5,817 nt of DNA from Planctomycetaceae bacterium (GTDB taxonomy: Bacteria > Planctomycetota > Planctomycetia > Pirellulales > Thermoguttaceae), in the NCBI GenBank assembly GCA_031256755.1, contig JAIRPZ010000297.1, forward strand, positions 1 through 5,817. The letters are read 5' to 3'. Numbering within the stretch: the first letter of the stretch is position 1; each line of letters starts with the position of its first letter. A program made the translations under genes and the position numbers. Positions 1 to 5,817 of this stretch are shown piece by piece. The notes below the pieces were generated by a model, which searched no databases, was not told the DNA's origin, and worked only from the letters and a program-made list of their open reading frames with translations.

Positions 1-123
1 CCTTTTGCCGCCGGAAGAATTTTGCAAAAAATTGCTCTTTCCGAAAACGCCGGTTTTCAATACACTTCCCTGTCCGGTTTAACCAAGCCGCCGCTTTCCG
101 GCAACAAAACCGTAAACAATACC

Positions 124-978
124 ATGATCAATCCTTTTACTATTGTCAGTCCCGATGCACAAATCGGGGAAAACGTTATTATCGGTCCTTTTTCGCTAAT
201 CGAATCCGGTGTGTCTATCGGCAGCAACTGCGTTTTGGATTCTCACACCGTTATCAAAACGGGCGTAACAATCGGCAAAGACAACCGGATCGGGACAGGC
301 AGCGTGATCGGCGGTTTGCCCCAGCATATTTCAGCACCACCGCCGTTCGGACAAATTAAAATCGGCGACGGGAATGTGTTTCGGGAAAATACAACCGTTC
401 ACCGCTCCCTGAAAGAAAACGATTCAACCGTGATCGGCGACGGGAATTATCTGATGGCCGGAGCCCACGTTGCCCATGACTGCAAAATCGGTAATCATAA
501 TATCCTCGTCAATAACGTTTTACTCGGCGGTCACGTTACGGTCGGTCATCGGGTCAATATCGGCGGCGGATCGGCGATTCACCAATTTTGCCGGATCGGT
601 TCGCTGGCAATGGTCGGCGGACTTTCCAGAGTGATACAAGACGTACCGCCGTTTATGATGGTGGACGGAACATCGGGGAAAATTGTCGGATTGAACCAAA
701 TCGGATTGCGGCGGAACGGGCGGACTACCGCAGAAATCCGCGAATTGAAAGCGGCGTATTTGCTGCTGTATCGGAGCGGATATACATGGAATGAGATTCT
801 CGCCTCATTTCAGGAGCATTATTCAGTCGGAACGGCGGCGGAGTTGACGCAGTTCCTTCAAACATCAAAGCGGGGTATTCTCCGCGAGCGCAGCCGTCCG
901 CATCTCCGGGTCATGGAAGCGGAAGAAACCGCAAATGAATCCGGTGCGGCGGCGATTATCCGTGTGAATGCCGGATAA
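124..978 (+). CDS. lpxA: Acyl-ACP--UDP-N-acetylglucosamine O-acyltransferase (LpxA)
   Basis: Transfers an R-3-hydroxyacyl chain from acyl carrier protein to the 3-OH of UDP-GlcNAc, the first cytoplasmic step of lipid A synthesis. The 284-residue product starts with hexapeptide repeats (such as IGENVI, IGSNCV, IGKDNR) that build a left-handed beta-helix over about residues 8-175. The LpxA signature AHVAHDC is at 114-120; His118 matches the catalytic His125 of E. coli, and His153 in AIHQFC matches His160. QDVPPF (172-177) and the helical C-terminal part with YRSG (216-219) and KRGILR (249-254) are also typical. The ATG at 124 is preferred over the upstream in-frame TTG at 22 because MINPFTIVSP lines up with the E. 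coli N-terminus, with Pro10 in the same place. There is no convincing Shine-Dalgarno. A tail of about 22 residues after KRGILRERSRP makes it longer than the 262-residue E. coli enzyme. The next gene follows on the same strand, probably co-transcribed. Confidence 0.95.
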   Translation: MINPFTIVSPDAQIGENVIIGPFSLIESGVSIGSNCVLDSHTVIKTGVTIGKDNRIGTGSVIGGLPQHISAPPPFGQIKIGDGNVFRENTTVHRSLKENDSTVIGDGNYLMAGAHVAHDCKIGNHNILVNNVLLGGHVTVGHRVNIGGGSAIHQFCRIGSLAMVGGLSRVIQDVPPFMMVDGTSGKIVGLNQIGLRRNGRTTAEIRELKAAYLLLYRSGYTWNEILASFQEHYSVGTAAELTQFLQTSKRGILRERSRPHLRVMEAEETANESGAAAIIRVNAG

Positions 979-1031
979 CGGACAATTTCCCACAAACGTT
1001 GACGGCGGAGGATACAACACAAAAACGGCAA

Positions 1032-1679
1032 ATGATCCATCAGCAGCGGATACAGGTTCGGTTTTCCAAGCGGGGAACGCTGAAATTCATCGGGCATAAC
1101 GATATGCTCCGGGCATTTGAGTCGCTGTTTCGCCGGGCAAAATTGCCGATAGCGGTAAGCGGCGGATTTCATCCGAAAGTGAAAATGAGTTTTCCCAGTG
1201 CTTTAGCCCTTGGTTTTGAAGGTTTGGATGAGGTGTGCGAGATCACGATGGCGGAATCCGCTCCGCCTCTTTCGGCGGAAGAAGTGCTTGCTGATTTGAA
1301 CCGGAACAGTGTGCCGGGATTGACGTTTTTGTCGGCGCGTATTCTCGGCGAAAACGAAAAGAAAGCCCGGCTTGTATCTTCCGTTTTTCAAGCGGTGATC
1401 CCGGAAGCATTACGGCAGCAGACTGCCGTGCAGATCAAAAACTTTCTTGCCGAGACAACCGTGATCGTTTCCAAAACGAAGGGCAGACACGTGGATGTCC
1501 GAAATTCCGTTGCCGATTTGACGTTTTCTGAATCAACGGGGGCATTGTCGGCGGAACTGTTGACGCAAGCCGGTCCCGAAGCCGGAATCAAGGAAGTGCT
1601 GACGGTTCTTGGTTTGGAAGCGGAACTTTTTATCACTATTTTTCCGGCACGTATCAAATGCCGTCTGGCAGCGGGTTGA
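1032..1679 (+). CDS. DUF2344 / TIGR03936 radical SAM-linked protein
   Basis: A 215-residue member of the family often encoded next to, or fused to, a B12-binding-type radical SAM protein (TIGR03960); its biochemical role is not established. The N-terminal block is diagnostic: IQVRFSKRGTLKFIGHND, then a helix with LFRRAKLPIAVSGGFHP and the PKVKMSFPSALALGFEG stretch, all within the first 70 residues from the ATG. The rest is less conserved. No membrane segment or signal peptide is seen. The ATG at 1032 is chosen because the conserved block starts just after it. An in-frame TTG at 999 would add 11 residues of no recognisable character. A GGAGG at 1007-1011 is about 20 bases from the ATG, too far for a normal ribosome site. 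The gene lies 53 bases after lpxA. No radical SAM gene is visible in the window, so the usual partner must be elsewhere or absent. Family call is firm; function is unknown. Confidence 0.85.
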   Translation: MIHQQRIQVRFSKRGTLKFIGHNDMLRAFESLFRRAKLPIAVSGGFHPKVKMSFPSALALGFEGLDEVCEITMAESAPPLSAEEVLADLNRNSVPGLTFLSARILGENEKKARLVSSVFQAVIPEALRQQTAVQIKNFLAETTVIVSKTKGRHVDVRNSVADLTFSESTGALSAELLTQAGPEAGIKEVLTVLGLEAELFITIFPARIKCRLAAG

Positions 1680-1683
1680 AATG

Positions 1684-1712
1684 AAATCAGAGCCGGCGGC
1701 ACTTTGATTTTT
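1684..1712 (+). terminator. Possible intrinsic terminator after the lpxA-DUF2344 unit
   Basis: AAATCAGA (1684-1691) pairs with TTTGATTT (1703-1710) as an 8-bp stem with one G-U pair. A small GCC/GGC pairing lies inside the loop, and the stem runs into a short T tract ending at 1712. It begins five bases after the stop codon at 1677-1679, the right place for a terminator. The stem is AT-rich at its base and the T tract is short, so strength is doubtful. Confidence 0.4.
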
Positions 1713-1768
1713 CTTGAGATCCCCTGCACTCAAAATCGTCAATCCTTGTATGATATTATGCAGTGATT

Positions 1769-1787
1769 GTGATTTGCGGAAAATCAC
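1769..1787. repeat. Perfect 7-bp hairpin
   Basis: GTGATTT (1769-1775) and AAATCAC (1781-1787) are exact reverse complements separated by the five-base loop GCGGA. It lies in the gene-free stretch 1713-1858, six bases before the 9-bp inverted repeat that starts at 1794. No T tract follows on either strand, so it does not look like a terminator on its own. Role unknown. Confidence 0.55.
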
Positions 1788-1788
1788 G

Positions 1789-1856
1789 AAAAAGCCGCTG
1801 ATACTTTGGGCAATCCTAGTGTCCTTGAACACGCCTGACAGCGCGAAATCAGCGGC
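1789..1856 (-). terminator. 9-bp inverted repeat with T5 on the minus strand, possible terminator
   Basis: GCCGCTGAT (1794-1802) and ATCAGCGGC (1848-1856) are exact reverse complements 45 bases apart. Read on the minus strand, the closing arm is followed at once by five T (1793-1789), as in an intrinsic terminator. The loop is unusually long but holds a further GTGT/ACAC pairing. Before the IS arrived, this would have lain about 150 bases past the stop of the FHA-GAF-phosphatase gene, so it could end that transcript. It could instead be a small dispersed repeat or a structured RNA. The inverted repeat is certain; the role is inference. Confidence 0.4.
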
Positions 1857-1858
1857 AC

Positions 1859-1878
1859 TAATGCATCACCCTAAAAGT
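1859..1878 (+). repeat. IS630 left inverted end
   Basis: Starts TAATGCATCACC and ends AAAAGT, reaching the stop codon of the transposase remnant. It pairs imperfectly with the right end at 2528-2547 (14 of 20 identical). The leading TA is shared with the other end, as expected for TA-duplicating elements. Confidence 0.55.
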
Positions 1879-2510
1879 TACGGTCCATATCCGCAGTGTT
1901 TATAGTATCCTTTGCAATCATCCTGCGTTATTAACTGCGGAACATTTGTAACGAATCGTAATCACTTATTCATATCACGCAGCGTTTGCGAAGCACCGCC
2001 TTCACCTTCGGGAAACTCAATTCTATCGGATTAAAATCAGGACTGTAAGGCGGTAAATAAAAAACACGGCAACGCCGCCGCTTAATCAATCGCTTCATCT
2101 GCTCTTTCCATTCTGCACGCTTGGCGGCAACATCGGGACGGTCTTGTTCGGAAACCTATAAAACTTTTTTTATAAGTGAATCCGGGAATCTTTAATTCCC
2201 GACCAATCATTGAACCGCTTACTTTGACAAACTTCTTCATCATTGCAGCGAGTTCGTTTTGCGTTGCGCCCGGGTGTTCAGCAACGTATTTCTTGAGTTG
2301 TTCCTGAAAGGATTTGAGTTTTCGTTTTGCTCCGACAACGCCTTTAAGCGGCTTGGTTTCAAAAGAGCCGGTTTGTTTTTCCTGCCGTTTGAGTTGTTGA
2401 ATCCGTTGGCGGGACACTCCGCATTTTTCGGCTGTTTTTCTTTCGGAATGTCCGTTGTGAATATTGTTCATGACACTTGTCCGCAAGTCCATTGAATAGG
2501 ATTGTGCCAT
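1878..2510 (-). pseudogene. IS630-family transposase, broken
   Basis: Three pieces can be followed. First, from the ATG at 2510: MAQSYSMDLRTSVM, then a helix-turn-helix (ERKTAEKCGVSRQRIQQLKR) and the second winged-helix segment with TQNELAAMM and PGFTYKK, about 118 residues. Second, after a +1 frameshift near 2153-2157: EQDRPDVAAKRAEWKEQMKRLIK, which near 2070-2085 joins directly to CRVFYLPPYSPDFNPIE, the motif with the third catalytic acidic residue (Glu at 2021-2023). The first two catalytic Asp segments normally found between are gone. Third, after another shift near 1985: QTLRDMNK, an in-frame TGA at 1962-1964, then the family's C-terminal ending CKGYYKHCGY with stop at 1878-1880. The first 142 codons from 2510 to 2082 remain open, so a DNA-binding fragment could still be made, but it is no transposase. 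Confidence 0.88.
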
Positions 2511-2517
2511 TGCTCTT

Positions 2518-2521
2518 CTCC
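2518..2521 (-). promoter_or_regulatory. Ribosome binding site of the IS630 remnant
   Basis: GGAG on the minus strand, seven bases before the ATG at 2510. It is the only well-spaced Shine-Dalgarno among the genes in this window. The resident genes mostly lack one, which fits a foreign origin for the element. Confidence 0.6.
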
Positions 2522-2527
2522 GTGAAT

Positions 2528-2547
2528 ACCTTTATAATAATACATTA
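2528..2547 (-). repeat. IS630 right inverted end
   Basis: On the minus strand it reads TAATGTATTATT then ATAAAGGT, and lies just upstream of the transposase ribosome site. The AT-rich sequence allows shifted alignments, so the boundary is uncertain by a few bases. Confidence 0.55.
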
Positions 2548-2690
2548 TGGCATATTATCATACAAAGAACAAAAACAAAACGGATTATGCACTATTATAA
2601 TCTTTCCGCAGAGATTGCCAAGAGAATGCAAGCCGGAAAGGCAGACACCGCCGGCAGCGGACACAAGGAAGGAGAGAAACGGAAAACACG
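2548..2690. other. Gene-free spacer between the IS remnant and the phosphatase gene
   Basis: No convincing gene. It holds the promoter-like sequence at 2594-2621 and a weak stem, GCCGG (2632-2636) with CCGGC (2651-2655), which lacks a T tract. A purine-rich run at about 2664-2688 follows on the plus strand. Confidence 0.5.
2594..2621 (-). promoter_or_regulatory. Sigma70-like promoter reading toward the IS630 remnant
   Basis: On the minus strand TTGGCA (2621-2616, 5 of 6 to the -35 consensus) and TATAAT (2599-2594, 6 of 6) are 16 bases apart. Transcription would start near 2587 and run over the right IS end into the open HTH fragment starting at 2510. It lies about 47 bases outside the inferred IS end, in the spacer downstream of the phosphatase gene. 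AT-rich spacers give such matches by chance, so function is not shown. Confidence 0.4.
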
Positions 2691-4388
2691 TTATTGATCG
2701 GAATCCGCTATTCTGCCGACTATCAATAAACTTTGGTCGTCCGTTTGCGGAGTCCGTCCGGCAAAACTATGAACCGCATTGATCAATTTTTCACCGAATT
2801 CTTCAATCGTGTCGGCTTTGGCGGTTTTAAGATGCCCGACAACACCCCGCATCGTAAAATATTGTTCCTGTGCGTCCATCGCATCGGTCAAACCGTCGCT
2901 CAAAACAACCAACTTCTGATCAGAACGGATCGTAAACCGGTTTTCAGGATATTCGGTGTCTTCCATTACACCGAGCGGCAAACCAATCCGGTCTTCGCCA
3001 AGCATTTCGACAACTCCGCCGGGCGAAACCAATATCGGCGGAATATGTCCCGCATTAAAAAAAACAATTTCATGCGTTTTCGGATCAAGCACTCCGAAAA
3101 AGAACGTAATAAACCGGTTGTCCCATCGGGCTTCACAAAAGATTTTGTTCAGCCGGCTGACCGAACCGGCAAATGTCGGTTCAATAATCAATCCGCCACG
3201 GACTTCCGCCGATAATTTTGCCATTAAAAGCGATGCCGCCACACCTTTGCCGGAAACATCGCCGAGAGCAAAAACCAATTTCCCGTCTGCCAGTTGAATA
3301 TAATCGTAATAGTCGCCGCCGAGATACTTTGCCGGACGGTAAAAATCATAAAAGCCGTACCCCTTGATCTGCGGCGGACTTTGCGGCAGTAAACCTCGCT
3401 GAACCGTGTTCGCAATGTTCATTTCCCGCTCGATGATCTTTTCAGCAACCGCGGCCTCGTGCAGTTTCGCACTTTGGTACGCAAGGGCTGCCGGGTAGGA
3501 AAGTGCCACAAGAAGATCAAGGTCTCCGGGAGTAAATTTCTGACCGTGCGACCGTGCATCAACCTGAATAACTCCCAGCACTTCGGACTTATCATAGTCC
3601 ATAATCGGTGCCGCCATAATGGAGCAGATATTGTAACTAATAATACTGTCGCTCGGTGCAAATCGGGAATCATTCGCAACATCATCGGAAAGAATCGCGT
3701 TTTTCGTCATCGCCACTTTTTCCAAAATCGATCGGCTGACGCGGAACGATTCCTGATTATGCGGATCGCGATGCAGAAAGGCTTTGAGTTCAAGCCGGCT
3801 GGTCTGGTCATCAAGAAGCAGAATGTAAGCACAGTCCGCCTGCAAAAAGATTTTGAGCAGGTTTTCGACAAGTTGCGGCAAAACCTGATCAACGGCGGCA
3901 CCGAGGTTGCGTCCGATGTCGATCATGGCTTGCAGTTTAACGGCGGCATTGGCGGAAGTGATCGCCGGTTTTTTATCCGCAAGTTTAATCTGCGATTTCA
4001 CCGTGAAGGATTCACTGTATTCGGTATCGACAACAAAGACGCGGCTCATTTGCTCTTCGTGCTGCCGCTGTTTCAGGGTGCAGTGCGAGGGATGTTCGCT
4101 TTCCGTAAAAACGAGTTCAAGGTCGCAAAGCCGGATCAGATCGCCGTCTGTCAGCGGGGTCTTTTCCTTAATAAGACGGCCGTTGATAAAAGTACCGTTC
4201 CGGCTGTCGAGATCGGTAATGAAATAGCCGTTTTCGTTTTGAGTAATGATGGCGTGTTCCCGGCTGATCCCGTGATGGTCAAGCGGAATATCACTGCTTG
4301 CCGCCCGTCCGATACGGATGACGGCATTTTCAAGCAGAAACGTCTTTTGGGCAATAACGCTGGAATCGCGGGTGCGGAGTAAAGCCAT
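2691..4388 (-). CDS. FHA-GAF-SpoIIE/PP2C-type serine phosphatase
   Basis: A 565-residue soluble signalling protein. An FHA domain (about 22-95), which binds phosphothreonine peptides, shows IGR (26-28), SREHA (42-46) and DSRNGTFING (61-70). A GAF sensor domain (about 150-305) carries the usual SIMAAPI and LGVIQVD strands. A helical linker with REMNIANTVQRGLLP (321-335) leads to a SpoIIE/RsbU-type PPM phosphatase domain (about 345-560). Its metal-binding acidic motifs are all there: GGDYYD (357-362), GDVSGKG (376-382), NAGH (445-448), SDGLTDA (497-503) and TDDQS (549-553), so it should be active. Family members dephosphorylate anti-sigma-factor antagonists or other Ser/Thr-phosphorylated proteins; the target here is unknown. 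There are no membrane segments. The ATG at 4388 is 13 bases after the LRR gene's stop with no Shine-Dalgarno, suggesting co-transcription and perhaps coupled translation. No kinase, STAS or sigma factor gene is in the window. Confidence 0.93.
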   Translation of the reverse strand: MALLRTRDSSVIAQKTFLLENAVIRIGRAASSDIPLDHHGISREHAIITQNENGYFITDLDSRNGTFINGRLIKEKTPLTDGDLIRLCDLELVFTESEHPSHCTLKQRQHEEQMSRVFVVDTEYSESFTVKSQIKLADKKPAITSANAAVKLQAMIDIGRNLGAAVDQVLPQLVENLLKIFLQADCAYILLLDDQTSRLELKAFLHRDPHNQESFRVSRSILEKVAMTKNAILSDDVANDSRFAPSDSIISYNICSIMAAPIMDYDKSEVLGVIQVDARSHGQKFTPGDLDLLVALSYPAALAYQSAKLHEAAVAEKIIEREMNIANTVQRGLLPQSPPQIKGYGFYDFYRPAKYLGGDYYDYIQLADGKLVFALGDVSGKGVAASLLMAKLSAEVRGGLIIEPTFAGSVSRLNKIFCEARWDNRFITFFFGVLDPKTHEIVFFNAGHIPPILVSPGGVVEMLGEDRIGLPLGVMEDTEYPENRFTIRSDQKLVVLSDGLTDAMDAQEQYFTMRGVVGHLKTAKADTIEEFGEKLINAVHSFAGRTPQTDDQSLLIVGRIADSDQ

Positions 4389-4401
4389 TTTGTTTATGCC
4401 G

Positions 4402-5703
4402 TTATTTCACAACGACTTTAGTTTTCTTTTTGCTGTCCTTTATTTTGTCTTTGATTTTTCCGATTCCTGACGGCGTGACTTTCGGATTGCTCTTGAAGGT
4501 CAGCGTTTCCAGTTTCGGCAAATTCAAAAGTTGTTCCAAACCGGCATCGGTAATGTTTGTCGTTTGCAATGACAATGTTTTCAGCGAAGGAATTTTCGCA
4601 ATACTCTCTAATGCTTTGTCCGTGATCGGCACATCCCCGATTTCAAGGACTTCCAGATTTTTCAGGGCGGACAGATTTTCCATACCGGCATCCGAAAGAT
4701 TCGATAATTCATTCAGGTAAAGACGTTTCAGAGCCGGCATTTCGCGGAAAACTTCCATTGCCGAATCGTCAATCGTTAACTGCCGAAGCGTCAGCCGGTT
4801 CAGTTTCAGACCTTTCAGTTGGAGAACACCGGCAGAGTTGAAATTTTCGCACCGGAAAATTTCCAAACTGGTCAACGCTTCCATTTCCCGCAGGTATTGA
4901 CCGGACTGCTCTGTCACCATCAAAAAGTCCTGCATCAGCAGCGATTCTAAATTTTTCGCGGCGGAAAGTGCTTTAATGCCTTCATCGGAAACCGATTGAG
5001 TGCGGTGTTTCAGGTTTTTCAAACCGGGCAGCCCGGCAATCATTCCCAATCCGGTATCGCCGACCTGATTCGACCGGATGTCCAGTGTTTTCAGATTCGG
5101 CAGCGAAGCAATGCTCATCATACCGAGTTCGTCAAAATTGCAGAACAGCAGCAGCAGGGATTCGAGTTTTTTGAGTTTGCCGAATTCTTTCAAAGCGGCG
5201 TTTGTCAGGCGGGGGTTGGACGAAACGTCAAGATTGATCAGATCGGGAAACGAATCGGCGATGGTTTTAGCGGCAGCGTCCGAAATCCCGCTGTTGGTCA
5301 GTTTCAATGTTGTCAATTTTTTCAAACCGGCAAGTTTCGCCACATCGCCGTCATTGAGGTCGCGGTAATCGGCAATTTGCAGGGTTTCAAGATCGCTTTG
5401 TTTGGCAAGGAGATCAATCACGGACGGTTTTAATTCTTTTCCGTCATCAAAAGTCACCGATTTAAGTGTGTTCGCCGGTGTCAGCGTAAACTTTCCGCGG
5501 CATGCCTGAATTTGTTCGGCATCCGGCGGAAGCGGCTTCGGGACGGATTTGCCGTCCGCTGCTTTGGCGGTATTGTCCGGCGGGGCGGGCTGCCGGGGGC
5601 TGCCGGCGGCATGTTTATCGCCGGGTTTGGAAGTTTCCGGCGGGCAGCCGGAAAACAGAGTTAACATCAACAGAGATAACGTGAAAAACAGAATTTGCCG
5701 CAT
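4402..5703 (-). CDS. Leucine-rich-repeat lipoprotein
   Basis: A 433-residue exported protein. The first 20 residues form a lipoprotein signal: Arg at 2, a hydrophobic core, and lipobox LFSGC with the lipidated Cys at 20. A Pro/Ala/Lys-rich linker without clear fold follows (about 21-62), a tether from the membrane. Residues 105-420 hold about thirteen leucine-rich repeats of 23-25 residues with the pattern LxxLxLxxxxITDAGLxxLxxLPx, for example TTNITDAGLEQLLNLPK (381-397). Such repeats form a curved scaffold for protein binding; there is no enzymatic motif. The last 18 residues (416-433) are strongly basic and lysine-rich, unlike the repeats. The ATG at 5703 is supported by the signal peptide starting at once; only a weak AAGG lies nearby. 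It is the first gene of a pair with the phosphatase. The ligand is unknown, and whether it stays at the inner or goes to the outer membrane cannot be told. Confidence 0.9.
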   Translation of the reverse strand: MRQILFFTLSLLMLTLFSGCPPETSKPGDKHAAGSPRQPAPPDNTAKAADGKSVPKPLPPDAEQIQACRGKFTLTPANTLKSVTFDDGKELKPSVIDLLAKQSDLETLQIADYRDLNDGDVAKLAGLKKLTTLKLTNSGISDAAAKTIADSFPDLINLDVSSNPRLTNAALKEFGKLKKLESLLLLFCNFDELGMMSIASLPNLKTLDIRSNQVGDTGLGMIAGLPGLKNLKHRTQSVSDEGIKALSAAKNLESLLMQDFLMVTEQSGQYLREMEALTSLEIFRCENFNSAGVLQLKGLKLNRLTLRQLTIDDSAMEVFREMPALKRLYLNELSNLSDAGMENLSALKNLEVLEIGDVPITDKALESIAKIPSLKTLSLQTTNITDAGLEQLLNLPKLETLTFKSNPKVTPSGIGKIKDKIKDSKKKTKVVVK

Positions 5704-5761
5704 ACCTTTTTATGTATTGTTGGGGTTGTGTAAAAAGGAAGTTCATGACAACCGCGGATAT

Positions 5762-5789
5762 AGATTATCATTTTTTGTTCCGCTGTCAA
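5762..5789 (-). promoter_or_regulatory. Possible promoter of the LRR-phosphatase unit
   Basis: On the minus strand a perfect TTGACA (5789-5784) is followed after 16 bases by TAATCT (5767-5762), a poor -10. GATAAT, overlapping it, is a better match but only 14 bases from the -35. Either places the start about 50-60 bases before the ATG at 5703. The A-rich spacer fits a promoter. Confidence 0.4.
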
Positions 5790-5817
5790 GGCAGTTGGGA
5801 ACCGGAACGGGAAAAAA

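Larger units (their letters stand above)
1859..2547 (-). mobile_element. Decayed, internally deleted IS630-family insertion sequence
   Basis: About 690 bases, bounded by imperfect inverted ends that both begin with TA, the target dinucleotide of the IS630/Tc1/mariner group. The left end (1859-1878) and right end (2528-2547, read on the minus strand) match at 14 of 20 positions, and five of the six differences are transitions. Inside is a minus-strand IS630-type transposase lacking its catalytic core. Adding the roughly 120-130 lost codons restores about 1.1 kb, the normal length for this family. It sits between the 3' ends of two convergent gene pairs, so it disrupts no visible gene. It cannot move without a transposase supplied elsewhere. 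The family is certain; the exact ends are a best fit. Confidence 0.8.

Noticed and set aside
2..82. Possible C-terminal end of an upstream gene in frame 2, stopping at 80-82
   Set aside because: Only about 26 residues are visible and they match nothing I recognise, so it cannot be told from chance.
22..123. In-frame TTG extension of lpxA adding 34 residues
   Set aside because: The extra residues show no hexapeptide pattern, and the ATG at 124 aligns exactly with the N-terminus of known LpxA. The frame is open to the window edge, but this is likely chance.
1533..1905. Open frames of 99 codons (minus) and 63 codons (plus) in the spacer after the DUF2344 gene
   Set aside because: Neither resembles a known protein; the minus one runs into the 3' part of the DUF2344 gene, and both cover the stem-loop block.
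2632..2655. GCCGG/CCGGC stem as terminator for the phosphatase gene
   Set aside because: Only 5 bp with a 14-base loop and no T tract on the minus strand.
2477..2782. 101-codon plus-strand frame across the IS end and the phosphatase 3' end
   Set aside because: It spans an IS boundary and runs antisense into a real gene, and has no recognisable motif.
3459..4382. 307-codon open frame on the plus strand
   Set aside because: It lies antisense to the FHA-GAF-phosphatase gene, whose domains are unmistakable. Its translation has no recognisable motif and is rich in Arg, Phe and Asn, typical of a shadow frame.
4480..5400. Repeated DNA motifs through the LRR gene as a tandem repeat array
   Set aside because: The periodicity of about 72 bases comes from diverged leucine-rich repeats in the protein; the DNA copies are not near-identical.
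4996..5433. 145-codon plus-strand open frame
   Set aside because: Antisense to the LRR gene; its Gln/Phe-rich periodic sequence mirrors the leucine-rich repeats on the other strand.

Overview
The window looks like chromosome of a Gram-negative-type bacterium with an LPS-making outer membrane, most likely from the Planctomycetes or a nearby PVC lineage. The reasons are a clear lpxA, a multi-repeat LRR lipoprotein of the 'ItDaGL' type common in planctomycetes, an FHA-GAF-SpoIIE phosphatase, and start sites that mostly lack Shine-Dalgarno sequences. Base composition is roughly balanced. The taxonomic call is inference, not proof.

Layout. Positions 124-1679 (+ strand) carry lpxA (UDP-GlcNAc acyltransferase, first step of lipid A synthesis) followed by a DUF2344/TIGR03936 'radical SAM-linked' protein of unknown function. 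A terminator-like hairpin directly follows. Positions 1713-1858 hold no gene I can support, but contain a perfect 7-bp hairpin and a perfect 9-bp inverted repeat that reads as a stem followed by T5 on the minus strand. Positions 1859-2547 are a decayed IS630-family insertion sequence. Its ends form an imperfect inverted repeat starting with TA. Its transposase (minus strand) keeps the N-terminal helix-turn-helix half and the C-terminal end, but has lost about 120-130 codons of catalytic core and carries two frameshifts and an in-frame stop. Positions 2548-2690 hold no gene, but contain a good sigma70-like promoter pointing toward the IS remnant.

Positions 2691-5703 (- strand) carry a two-gene unit. 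A leucine-rich-repeat lipoprotein comes first (5703-4402), and 13 bases later an FHA-GAF-SpoIIE/PP2C phosphatase (4388-2691). A sequence with a perfect TTGACA -35 box lies upstream of the LRR gene at 5762-5789.

How it fits together. The two gene pairs converge, and the IS remnant and stem-loops sit between their 3' ends, a place where insertion does little harm. lpxA is an envelope-biogenesis gene. The LRR lipoprotein and phosphatase look like an envelope-anchored binding protein paired with a cytoplasmic signalling enzyme, but any direct link between them is inferred from spacing alone. I found no CRISPR array, rRNA or tRNA. The most unusual items are the LRR/phosphatase pairing, the stem-loop block next to the IS, and the internally deleted IS630 with an outside promoter.
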